Positions 15,360-23,715 of a stretch of 64,000 nt of DNA are shown piece by piece. Where the stretch lies: positions 186,001-250,000 of the forward strand of contig JAEVYY010000019.1 of assembly GCA_023392535.1 (NCBI GenBank). The letters run 5' to 3'. Source of the DNA: Bacillota bacterium (GTDB taxonomy: Bacteria; Bacillota; Clostridia; Lachnospirales; Lachnospiraceae). Position 1 is the stretch's first letter. Each line of letters opens with the position of its first letter. The notes under the pieces were generated by a model, which did not search any database, was not told the origin of the DNA, and saw only the letters and a program-made list of their open reading frames with translations. The position numbers and the translations under genes were made by a program.

Positions 15360-17171
15360 TTATTTACCAAATTGTTGTAATCCATCAGATATTTCATAGG
15401 TATAATTATCTCTATTAGCGTTTACAATTTTATCAAACATGGTAGTCCCTTCAATAAATCCTTTTGTTGAATAAAAGCTATCAGGAAATGAAGTTTTTCC
15501 CTGAATTCCCTTTGCTGATAGAATTATGTAATCTCCACTATCCATCTTTACAATACCATCAAACTCAACTGGAAAGTATACGGTAGTACTATCAAAATTT
15601 CCTTTCCTATTTGATACTGTTGTAGAAAATACAACTATATATGCATTGTTTTCTGCGTAATTTGACATTGATTCTTTTGCAACAAGCATATATTCACCTG
15701 CAACCGTTAACTCTGATGCCATTGAACCATTATTATAGTCTGACTTTATGTATGTTTCAATTATTTTTTTTGCATCTTCATAAATTAAATTTTTATTCTC
15801 TTCCGAAATATCACTTAATTTAGATATCATTTCGTATTTTCCATACTGTTCAAATCCGTCACCACACTCTGCCGTATATCTATCCGCATTGGACTCAACT
15901 ATATCCATGTAGCAAACAAGAGGATTTTTATAACCCTTGGAGCTATACCAAGTGTTTTCAAAAGAAAAGGTTCCTAAAATACCATTATTATTTTTAAAAG
16001 ATAGCGTATCATTGCTTAAAAGGATATCTGAAAATTTTACCGGATAATATACATCTGTTGGAACAAACTTTCCTTCCGGCCCCGAAACGTTACCCTTGTA
16101 AATTAGATATAAATTATTATAGTTATCTGCATATGATGCAGCATCAGCAAGTGTAAGCATTATGTATCCAACGTACTCTAAATCATTCATCTTAATATCA
16201 TTATTGTAAGAACCTGCTGTATGGGAATAGATCGTATCTTCAGCTTCTGCCTTTACTTTTAAAAGAAAATCATCTGATATATCTGAATACTGACCCACAT
16301 ACTTGTCAAGCCCATCAACCGTATATATTTTTTCTGTAGCTTTAGGGATCTTACCGTATGACTTTATATAATATTCCATATTAGCATTAGTTAATGAGAC
16401 TGTAATTGTATCACCATTACTCAGTCTACTTGACTCATCACAAGAAAAATCATAGGAGTTAAGCAAATCACCTGTATAGCTAATCTCAGCATGTCCAGCA
16501 GGTGCAATTCCTGTATAAACCACTTCTATGCCATCAAATGCATCAAATGTACCAACTTCTGTCAAACCAACCACTTTATATGAATCATCTTTATACTTTA
16601 CCTTACATTTTACATATGACGAGAGTTTATCATTAACATTCCATCTATAACTGATTTTCTTATCATTTTTTAGGCTGCTGTTTTCTTCTAGTTCTACACT
16701 AATATACTCTTCCATAACCTCCAAAGGTGTCGTCATACTAAGCAACTGGCCATATTCTTTCTTAGCCTGACTAGAAAAAGATAATTTTGATCCATACTTT
16801 TTTTGTATTTCATCCCAATCAATCTTAGCTCTTGCTGTACCATAGCCATTATATCCCTCTGCTTCAATCGTCAAATACTTATTTAAATTAATTGTCGAAC
16901 TGGAATTCATTGCAATACATATAACAACAAATATCGCAACGATTGCAACAAAAGTTCCAATCTGTAGCTTTTTGGGAAGCTTTTTAAACTTGCCAATTAT
17001 CTGATTAATTTTTTCTTTTATCTCGATAGTTTCGTTACTGTCTGACACTGCCTCTTTATCCCCTTGAGTAATCTTAGATGACTGATCAGAACCGCTATTT
17101 AATGGATTTCCGCATCCCTTACAGAACTTTGCAGCGCTTTCATTTTCTTCTCCACAACCTTCACAAAACAT
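15360..17171 (-). CDS. Zinc-ribbon membrane protein with duplicated extracellular domain
   Basis: A 603-residue protein of unknown function. It opens with a zinc ribbon (MFCEGCGEENESAAKFCKGC, four cysteines), then a charged linker, a membrane segment (about residues 72-88, IGTFVAIVAIFVVICIA) and a long outer part. The last 310 residues are a tandem duplication of about 150 residues each. The units share SDIS near the start, a tyrosine-rich middle, FxxTWYSSKGY or FxxSFYSTKGF, and an end in GFEQYGKYE or GLQQFGK. The outer part may bind a ligand; nothing catalytic is visible. It is downstream of a secreted SGNH hydrolase and two other zinc-ribbon proteins on the same strand, and its ATG follows AGGAGG. 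Confidence 0.75.
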   Translation of the reverse strand: MFCEGCGEENESAAKFCKGCGNPLNSGSDQSSKITQGDKEAVSDSNETIEIKEKINQIIGKFKKLPKKLQIGTFVAIVAIFVVICIAMNSSSTINLNKYLTIEAEGYNGYGTARAKIDWDEIQKKYGSKLSFSSQAKKEYGQLLSMTTPLEVMEEYISVELEENSSLKNDKKISYRWNVNDKLSSYVKCKVKYKDDSYKVVGLTEVGTFDAFDGIEVVYTGIAPAGHAEISYTGDLLNSYDFSCDESSRLSNGDTITVSLTNANMEYYIKSYGKIPKATEKIYTVDGLDKYVGQYSDISDDFLLKVKAEAEDTIYSHTAGSYNNDIKMNDLEYVGYIMLTLADAASYADNYNNLYLIYKGNVSGPEGKFVPTDVYYPVKFSDILLSNDTLSFKNNNGILGTFSFENTWYSSKGYKNPLVCYMDIVESNADRYTAECGDGFEQYGKYEMISKLSDISEENKNLIYEDAKKIIETYIKSDYNNGSMASELTVAGEYMLVAKESMSNYAENNAYIVVFSTTVSNRKGNFDSTTVYFPVEFDGIVKMDSGDYIILSAKGIQGKTSFPDSFYSTKGFIEGTTMFDKIVNANRDNYTYEISDGLQQFGK

Positions 17172-17239
17172 TTATTTTCCTCCTAAAGTATATTATATAG
17201 TATATTGCAATCGAGAGTATTTCTCGTTTGTGCCTATAA

Positions 17240-18784
17240 TTAGTACTCCTCTTCTATTCTCCAACCAGACCATTCATAGCGCCTTACATGATATGTCTCC
17301 TCTTCTATAAAATACTCATCCTTATACTTATATCGATATTTTACGTAAACATCTGCTTCTGTACAAACAAGATTTCGTAAACCTGGAATTTTAGGAATCC
17401 ATTCTTCTAATAAATCATTGTTAGACTCTACTGCCATATATTCAGAATAACATTCTATTACATCTACCTCTGTTGCTCCTGCTGCTTCAAGGAGCAGTTG
17501 TCCCCACGAGACATACTCTCCCGTAAATAGACCTATTAGCGTAGATGCAATACCTCCCCAAAAATTTATTTGTTGCTCTGTTGCTGGATCAAGGCACTCT
17601 ACTGCTCTTTTATAATTACCTTTTTGAAGCGCATCAAACATTTTTAAAACCACATCTTCCGGTTGCAATACGATTCCCATAAAATGTTTTGCTTTTGCAT
17701 CTAATTCATCATCTGTCGCTTTCGTATTGGAAGAAAGATCCTTTTTTATCTTATCAGACTTTTTCTCAGCTTCTATCTCATCTATTTTTCTTTGCACTGA
17801 TTTTGCATATGCGCAAGCACCTTCATAATTAGGATGAACGGAATATGCGCTAATCAATTGTGAATTTTTTAAATCTTCTTCTCTAGCTAGGAACTTTATT
17901 GAACTAATATATGGATCATCTGAAAATGCTCCATGCCCTTCAAATTCGTTTTCAACAGAAACAAAACTTATTTTTATACCAGATTGGCTACAATTATCTA
18001 CAATATCTTCCAGTGCATTATTAAATTTTGTAATATTTTTATTAACTTCTTTTGCATCTTCCCTTCTGATAAGACCACCGCCGTTTTCACTCAAAAGTTT
18101 AGGATACCCTGCTACAATAATCTGAGCTTGCGGACCAGCTTTTTCAGCTATGCTTACGTATGCATCTCTAAGTTTATCTTTTGTACCTCCGTTTGCGTAA
18201 AAATAATCCCATGTGTAATTAAGTTTATCAGATAAATTACCAATATTTAAATATGTTAGATAGCAAGACCCTATAATGCTCGCAAATCCGACATCATTTC
18301 CTCCAAGTGTCAATGTCACATAATCAGTTTCATTTTGACCAATATCATCAAAAATATTTAATTGCGGTTCCAGATTATATCTACCTTCATATTCACCTTT
18401 TTTGTATTCTTTTGAAAAGGCATATTTCAAATTATCTGTAACGGCACCTGAAGCTGCTACAAAGTACCAATATTCATCTTTGTAATCAGACATTTTTCCT
18501 TCTAAATCGGGAAGCCTTAACATTCCTGGCCAGCTTTTTTGGGATCTATGCGCTAGCCAATCAGGATTATGAACTTTTTTAGCCACCACATCATTTTCTC
18601 CATAGAAAGACAATATACCCTCTCCTGACGAATATGAATCACCTAGAGAGACCATAATTTGTTTTTTTTCATCCTCTTCATCAGCATAGGATTGTAAGGA
18701 AATATTGGTCAATAGTAGACCCATGATTAGAGCCGAATAAATTACTCGTCTAATTTTGACTGTACTACAAATTGTTTTCATCAT
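17240..18784 (-). CDS. Secreted SGNH/GDSL hydrolase
   Basis: A 514-residue exported esterase-type enzyme. Residues 1-34 form a signal peptide ending LQSYA. Block I is SLGDSYSSGEG with nucleophile Ser50; the oxyanion block is LTLGGNDVGFA; the C-terminal catalytic histidine lies in SVHPNYEGACAYA. The pattern fits SEST-like lipases/esterases. The last 150 residues are an extra domain unrelated to SGNH folds. The start overlaps the stop of the upstream zinc-ribbon gene by four bases, so translation is probably coupled. The substrate could be a cell-surface ester, but nothing in the sequence identifies it. Confidence 0.85.
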   Translation of the reverse strand: MMKTICSTVKIRRVIYSALIMGLLLTNISLQSYADEEDEKKQIMVSLGDSYSSGEGILSFYGENDVVAKKVHNPDWLAHRSQKSWPGMLRLPDLEGKMSDYKDEYWYFVAASGAVTDNLKYAFSKEYKKGEYEGRYNLEPQLNIFDDIGQNETDYVTLTLGGNDVGFASIIGSCYLTYLNIGNLSDKLNYTWDYFYANGGTKDKLRDAYVSIAEKAGPQAQIIVAGYPKLLSENGGGLIRREDAKEVNKNITKFNNALEDIVDNCSQSGIKISFVSVENEFEGHGAFSDDPYISSIKFLAREEDLKNSQLISAYSVHPNYEGACAYAKSVQRKIDEIEAEKKSDKIKKDLSSNTKATDDELDAKAKHFMGIVLQPEDVVLKMFDALQKGNYKRAVECLDPATEQQINFWGGIASTLIGLFTGEYVSWGQLLLEAAGATEVDVIECYSEYMAVESNNDLLEEWIPKIPGLRNLVCTEADVYVKYRYKYKDEYFIEEETYHVRRYEWSGWRIEEEY

Positions 18785-19680
18785 AACCCATCAATTACCT
18801 CAAATGTTAATTTTTCTAATGATTCGGCATCAATCTTATCAATTATTTTCACAATTAACTCTGTTTCATTTGGAATTGTTTCATAAAATTTATTTGTTGA
18901 GCTGTCATAGCTTGTGACTGTTTCTGACTCCGAAATAATTACTTGTACACCCAAATCAGATTGCATATTATATGACATTGGAATAGCCATAACTGAGCCA
19001 TTAACGACAAAAATGACCCATAATTCTTCCTTAGCAGTTTGATAATATGTTTGATACATCGGATGTTTATCCGATGATGAATCTGAAATAGCTATTGCTT
19101 CATAATACTCTCCATCCATAGAATACTCTGATGAAACTGGATATTCTCCAAAACCGCGGTTCTCAATGTTGTTGCTAAGTTCTGTCTCGCTTTGAACCAA
19201 TTTAGAATCCTTAACATTAACTTGCGATATTATCTTGGAATTATTTTTATAATACGCATCCGCATCAGGATGCTCAACTTTATTTACTTCATCCTTATCA
19301 CTAAGGTCAACCGAAATTAAACACTCTTCTACTGTAGGAATGTTAACAATACCAAAATATGTTAATGTACCAGTAATTCCTGCAATAGTGAAAACAACTA
19401 TAAGTATTATCAATACTTTTTTATTATTTTTTACAGAAGACAAACTTGTGCGTTCAGCCTTCTTCTCTGCCTTTATCTCTTTTATAGTCTTTTTACCGTT
19501 AGGTACTTTATCTGGTAAATTCAGAGGTTTATTAGTATCTTTATCTACATTGTTCATATTCTCCTCTGATTGGATTTCACTATTTAAATTTGTATCTCGT
19601 AATCCTGTAATCGGAGTACCACATTTTTTACAGAACTTAGCATCCTCATGGATCTGCGTTCCACATTTTTTACAAAACAT
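18781..19680 (-). CDS. Zinc-ribbon membrane protein with extracellular domain
   Basis: A 299-residue protein with a zinc ribbon (MFCKKCGTQI, then FCKKCGTPI), a lysine-rich cytoplasmic linker (KKTIKEIKAEKKAE), one membrane helix (KKVLIILIVVFTIAGITGTL) and an outer domain of about 180 residues with no recognised motif. The ATG at MFCKKC is preferred over a GTG four codons upstream, because the zinc ribbon starts there in its relatives and GAGGTGAT lies before it. It is translationally coupled to the SGNH hydrolase that follows, so the two may act together at the surface. Confidence 0.75.
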   Translation of the reverse strand: MFCKKCGTQIHEDAKFCKKCGTPITGLRDTNLNSEIQSEENMNNVDKDTNKPLNLPDKVPNGKKTIKEIKAEKKAERTSLSSVKNNKKVLIILIVVFTIAGITGTLTYFGIVNIPTVEECLISVDLSDKDEVNKVEHPDADAYYKNNSKIISQVNVKDSKLVQSETELSNNIENRGFGEYPVSSEYSMDGEYYEAIAISDSSSDKHPMYQTYYQTAKEELWVIFVVNGSVMAIPMSYNMQSDLGVQVIISESETVTSYDSSTNKFYETIPNETELIVKIIDKIDAESLEKLTFEVIDGL

Positions 19681-19697
19681 ATTTATTATCACCTCTC

Positions 19698-19733
19698 AAA
19701 AAAGCCTCTCAAGCATTTCTGCTCGGGAGGTTT
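19698..19733 (-). terminator. Terminator after the four-helix zinc-ribbon gene
   Basis: CCTCCCGAGCA pairs with TGCTTGAGAGG around GAAA, followed by CTTTTTT on the minus strand. It lies just before the start of the next zinc-ribbon gene, so that gene needs either read-through or its own promoter. Confidence 0.85.
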
Positions 19734-19741
19734 GATAGCAA

Positions 19742-20689
19742 TTACTCAACTTTTATTCCACAAAATTCACAGAACACAGCATCAGCTTCTAATTTAGCAC
19801 CACATTGCTGACAGAACATTGAACTCTCCGCATTCCTTTGTGATGCTTGCGTTATCCGATTACTTTCAGAAGCTTGCCTTTCTGCCTCTATTTTAGCAAG
19901 TCTAGTTCTCTCTTCAACTTCTTTTCTTTCTCTTTCCTCCGCAGCCTTCTTTGCAGCATCCGCTTCGGCAAGTATGCTTTCTGGTATTTTTGTTCCACAA
20001 GACGTACAGAACTTACAACCATAAGCTATCGAGCTTCCACATTTTGAGCAGAAACCTATCGTATTTTCTTTCTGTGACCTATTACTGATATTTGTCGCTA
20101 CATTTCCTGCCAATTGTGTTACAACACTTGACATCTGGTTTATCGTTGTAGACATTTGATTAAGCGCACCCTGCGCTCCATCCCCAGAAAGTGTTGTAAC
20201 TAAGTTCGTATCCATTTCCATCTTACTTAATACAACAAGGACCGATAAAACAATAATAAGAAGCAAAACAATGATATTAAGTATGTACCAACCAGTAGTC
20301 TTAAATGAACAGTAACTCTCTTCCGCTATTTTTTTTACAGAAGCTCTGAAAATAAACAATATAATCAAATTAATTGCAGAACATATAGCTATCATAATTG
20401 CTTTCTTCTTATTTGCAATTTTTTTTAGGAACAAAATAACTAGTACGAGTATTGGACCTAATAAACATATAAGCATTACTGGATGAGGATCAACAACCTT
20501 TTCACCGAGTACGGATAGACCACCAACAGCTGTCATAACACCTACATTTATATTCTTACCAGAACATGACACTAAAAAAAATGGACAAAAAACAAAAATT
20601 ATACAGAGCAACGTTAACACTCTCAATACTTTTTTAACTGTAAATATAGAATTCTTTATATTACTATTTGTTACTTCATTTTCACCCAT
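19742..20689 (-). CDS. Four-helix membrane protein with two C-terminal zinc ribbons
   Basis: A 315-residue protein with four predicted membrane helices in the first 160 residues. A cytoplasmic region follows, with one zinc ribbon (FCSKCGSSIAYGCKFCTSCG), a charged coiled-coil segment rich in E, R and A (about 245-285), and a second zinc ribbon at the C-terminus (FCQQCGAKLEADAVFCEFCG). No enzymatic motif is visible. Its reversed order, helices first and ribbons last, distinguishes it from the two downstream zinc-ribbon proteins. The shared ribbon type suggests a common cytoplasmic partner. Function unknown. Confidence 0.7.
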   Translation of the reverse strand: MGENEVTNSNIKNSIFTVKKVLRVLTLLCIIFVFCPFFLVSCSGKNINVGVMTAVGGLSVLGEKVVDPHPVMLICLLGPILVLVILFLKKIANKKKAIMIAICSAINLIILFIFRASVKKIAEESYCSFKTTGWYILNIIVLLLIIVLSVLVVLSKMEMDTNLVTTLSGDGAQGALNQMSTTINQMSSVVTQLAGNVATNISNRSQKENTIGFCSKCGSSIAYGCKFCTSCGTKIPESILAEADAAKKAAEERERKEVEERTRLAKIEAERQASESNRITQASQRNAESSMFCQQCGAKLEADAVFCEFCGIKVE

Positions 20690-20810
20690 TGTATCCCCCT
20701 TAATATTACCAAATTTTTACATTTATATTTATAATATAGGGGAATACGACAAATGTCAACATATCTAAAAGCATTACGTATCCTAACGTAACTTGTAGTA
20801 AAGGGCACAT

Positions 20811-21569
20811 TTACGAAATTGCTTTGCGATATACACCTGTCGCCCAAATAAGAGTAATCACAGCCAGTGGAACAAGGACGGCAAAAGCTTTATAAACCTC
20901 TGTGCTGGCAATTGCTCCTGTACTTAATACACGAGATGCCTCTACCGCATAATAAAGGGGATTCAAATGAGCGATCGCTTGAATCCAAACAGGTCCAAGG
21001 GAAAGCGGAAGCAACACGCCTGACAAAAGTGTTAACGGCAATTCCAGACCAGCTACAAGTGCCGCCATGCTGCTGGCCTGCTTTAATAGAAGTCCAAGGC
21101 TTCCCGCCCATGCAGAAACAATAGCAGTCAGTAAGCTTAAAAGCAAAAGCATAACAAACACCCCTCCTGCATGTGCTCTGAAACCAAATAATCGTGCAAT
21201 TAGCAGCACCAATAGAGACGGAACAAGAAATGCGACGATATCTCTTAGAACAGTACCCATGAGAAGTGAAAAGCGAGATGCAGGAGATACACGCAATCGC
21301 TCAATTACTCCACTTTGCATTTCTATAATGACACCATATCCTGCTCCAGTACCTCCAATAAAAGCAAGCAACGTCAATACTCCAGGTACAAATGTGTCCA
21401 GGACCGAGCCTGTCTTTAATGGCGGATTATTTAAATTTTTTAATAACGGAGAAAATAAAGCAATATACAAAAGAGGCGTTGTCAGCCCCATAAATACCCA
21501 CACGGGCTGCCTAATCGTCTCTAACATTTTACGTTTAAATAACAACCATATTTCCTTTAAAATTCTCAT
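20811..21569 (-). CDS. ABC-2 type transporter permease
   Basis: A 252-residue membrane protein with six predicted helices and the ABC-2 signature region around FVPGVLTLLAFIGGTGAGYG and VIERLRVSPASR. It would form a homodimeric export channel with the ATPase encoded just upstream; the two genes overlap by four bases. The relatives are DrrB-type exporters of drugs or small peptides. The substrate is not known. Confidence 0.9.
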   Translation of the reverse strand: MRILKEIWLLFKRKMLETIRQPVWVFMGLTTPLLYIALFSPLLKNLNNPPLKTGSVLDTFVPGVLTLLAFIGGTGAGYGVIIEMQSGVIERLRVSPASRFSLLMGTVLRDIVAFLVPSLLVLLIARLFGFRAHAGGVFVMLLLLSLLTAIVSAWAGSLGLLLKQASSMAALVAGLELPLTLLSGVLLPLSLGPVWIQAIAHLNPLYYAVEASRVLSTGAIASTEVYKAFAVLVPLAVITLIWATGVYRKAIS

Positions 21570-22537
21570 AAAGATGCCTCCATTCTAGTGCCTTGTAATG
21601 ATTTGCCTGTTAATTTTAAAAATACGTCGTCCAATGAAGGCTGTGAAAGAGAAACCGATTCCAGTTCTATGCCCTTGGCCTTGAGAATATTAAATATAGT
21701 AGGCAGGGCAGATGCACCATCCCTGACATATAGGCTAACCTTCCCGTTTTCTATACGTAGGTCAAGCACATCTTCTTCTCTTTCAAAGATACCTGCGATA
21801 TGAGTGCAATTTGTTTTTGGCTTTATTACCACAACATCACCGGAAATCTTTCTTTTTAATGTTTCCGGAGTTCCTTCAGCAACAACAATACCCTGATCTA
21901 CAATGCAAATACGATCACAAAGTTCATCTGCTTCTTCAAGGTAATGGGTGGTCAAAAAGATGGTCATACCAGCTGCTCTAAGTCTTCGAATATGCTCCCA
22001 TAAATTGGCTCTATTTTGTGGGTCAAGACCTGTCGTAGGCTCATCTAAAAACAAAACATCCGGCTTATGCAGTATTCCCAAAGCAATTTCAAGACGCCTT
22101 CGCTGACCTCCCGAATAAGTTTTAGCCAATCGATTAATTACATCTTCTAATTCTAGTAGCTCTATTAACTTATTAACTTCCTCTTCCACCGTTTGTTTGT
22201 CCATGCCATAAATTCGACCAGATAGCATCAAATTTTCACGTCCGGTGGCTTCCAAATCAGCTCCTCCATGCTGACCTACATAACCAATATGCTTGCGGAC
22301 TTTGTCCGGGTTTCTCTTTACATCATTTTGGCCAATCATCGCTTCCCCTTCGTCAATTGGAAGCAATGTCGTAAGCATACGCAAACTGGTGGTCTTACCT
22401 GCTCCGTTCGGCCCCAAGAAACCAAAAATTTCACCTGATTTTACGGATAAGCTTATCCCTCTTACAGCTTCTACGGTTTTCTGATTTCGTTTTCCGTAAA
22501 AGCTTTTCTTTAAATTCTTTATTTCAATTGCATGCAT
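21566..22537 (-). CDS. ABC transporter ATP-binding protein (DrrA-like)
   Basis: A 323-residue ATPase with Walker A GPNGAGKT, signature YSGGQRRRLEIA, Walker B VLFLDEPTTGLDP and the switch histidine in TTHYLEEAD. The C-terminal extension of about 90 residues is typical of DrrA-type exporters. The ATG five bases after GGAGG is chosen over another four codons earlier that overlaps this ribosome binding site. It is paired with the permease downstream, and an AraC-family regulator is transcribed divergently, which suggests that the exporter is controlled by that regulator. Confidence 0.92.
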   Translation of the reverse strand: MHAIEIKNLKKSFYGKRNQKTVEAVRGISLSVKSGEIFGFLGPNGAGKTTSLRMLTTLLPIDEGEAMIGQNDVKRNPDKVRKHIGYVGQHGGADLEATGRENLMLSGRIYGMDKQTVEEEVNKLIELLELEDVINRLAKTYSGGQRRRLEIALGILHKPDVLFLDEPTTGLDPQNRANLWEHIRRLRAAGMTIFLTTHYLEEADELCDRICIVDQGIVVAEGTPETLKRKISGDVVVIKPKTNCTHIAGIFEREEDVLDLRIENGKVSLYVRDGASALPTIFNILKAKGIELESVSLSQPSLDDVFLKLTGKSLQGTRMEASL

Positions 22538-22662
22538 AACATCCTCCATTCATTTCTTCTACGTAGAAGAGTAATTTCTTGTGATTCCCATAAATAGTAG
22601 CAAATCGCTGATATTCATTCATGATAATTTTTGCGAAGTTCACGCCCTGTTTGTACTAATAT

Positions 22663-22671
22663 GATATAATA
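22663..22671 (+). promoter_or_regulatory. Extended -10 promoter of the AraC gene
   Basis: TGATATAAT is an extended -10 element with no good -35 box. The first copy of the direct repeat starts two bases after it. Confidence 0.5.
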
Positions 22672-22672
22672 A

Positions 22673-22802
22673 GCGCAAGAGAGAAAAATGTGAAACATTT
22701 AGCGAACGGCGAATGTTAATCATAAACGGATTTTTTGTTTATGATCGAATGAGCGCAAGAGAAAGAAATGTGAAACATTAGCGAACGGCGAATGTCAATC
22801 AA
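22673..22802 (+). repeat. Two direct repeats 80 bases apart with a central palindrome
   Basis: Copies at about 22673-22723 and 22753-22802 share AGCGCAAGAG, AATGTGAAACATT and AGCGAACGGCGAATGT with few differences. Between them ATCATAAAC and GTTTATGAT form an inverted repeat (22720-22746). They fill the leader of the AraC-type gene and could be regulator sites, a structured leader, or a dispersed element. Confidence 0.8.
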
Positions 22803-22827
22803 AAAAAGACCGTATAAGAGGAGAAGA

Positions 22828-23700
22828 ATGGATTATCTTGCGTCACTGGATAAGGCAATTGAATATATTGAACATCATTTGGATGAAGAATTAATAGCAG
22901 AAGATGTTGCAAAGGCAGCTGGGTATTCTGTTTACCATCTTACTCACATTTTTACTGCTGTTATTGGAGAGCCCATCGGCAGCTATATTCAAAAGCGCAG
23001 ATTGTCCAATTCTTGCAAAAAATTGCTCTATTCCAAGAAGCGGATCTTGGATATTGCGATCGAGAGTGGCTTTGGTTCTTCAGAAGCATTTAGCCGTGCA
23101 TTTAAATCAGCTTATAGCATTAGTCCTGTAATCTATCGAAAAAATAATTTGGATTTATACACCGGTTCTAAAAAAATGCTGGATCGGCAAGCATTGCTAC
23201 ATCTTACAGAAAGAATAACAATAAAACCGCAAATCCTTACAATAGATAAAATCTTAGTTGTTGGCATCCGTGGGGAAACATCCATTCAGCATAATATTCT
23301 GCCTGATCTTTGGACGCGTCTGCTTGCAATAAGCAATCAAATACCCGCTGATCCAAGAGCGCGTCGTTTCGGTATTTGTGAGACAGATCGGAAAAAAACT
23401 AAGAAATCAAGAAATGGTGATGTGATTTTTTCAGAAATGGTAGGTATAGAAGTAGACAATTTTCAGCATCTTCCCGAGAGTGTGGAAACAAAAATAATAC
23501 CAGGAGGGCGGTATGCTGTATTTACACACACAGGAACGATAGCCACACTTATCAAAACATATGACTACCTTTGGGGGAGTTGGATTCTATTTACAAAGGA
23601 AATCCTGGATGAACGTGAGGATTTTGAAATTTATGACAAACGCTTTCTCGGTGCTGATAATATAAATTCACAAATAGATATATATATTCCAATAAAATAA
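22828..23700 (+). CDS. AraC-family regulator with GyrI-like effector domain
   Basis: A 290-residue transcription factor. The first 100 residues hold two helix-turn-helix units (EDVAKAAGYSVYHLTHIFTAV and RILDIAIESGFGSSEAFSRA), and the rest is a GyrI-like small-molecule domain, as in Rob and BmrR-type multidrug regulators. The chosen ATG follows AGAGGAGAAG; an ATG 36 bases upstream falls within a repeat and lacks a ribosome binding site. It is divergent from the ABC exporter and probably controls it in response to a compound bound by the C-terminal domain. It ends 15 bases before the convergent blaR1-like gene. Confidence 0.9.
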   Translation: MDYLASLDKAIEYIEHHLDEELIAEDVAKAAGYSVYHLTHIFTAVIGEPIGSYIQKRRLSNSCKKLLYSKKRILDIAIESGFGSSEAFSRAFKSAYSISPVIYRKNNLDLYTGSKKMLDRQALLHLTERITIKPQILTIDKILVVGIRGETSIQHNILPDLWTRLLAISNQIPADPRARRFGICETDRKKTKKSRNGDVIFSEMVGIEVDNFQHLPESVETKIIPGGRYAVFTHTGTIATLIKTYDYLWGSWILFTKEILDEREDFEIYDKRFLGADNINSQIDIYIPIK

Positions 23701-23715
23701 GACTGGCAGTTTTAA

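Noticed and set aside
20811..23700. A mobile element bounded by the 80-base-spaced repeats.
   Set aside because: The repeats flank only 30 bases, no transposase or integrase is present, and the genes form a normal exporter-regulator pair.
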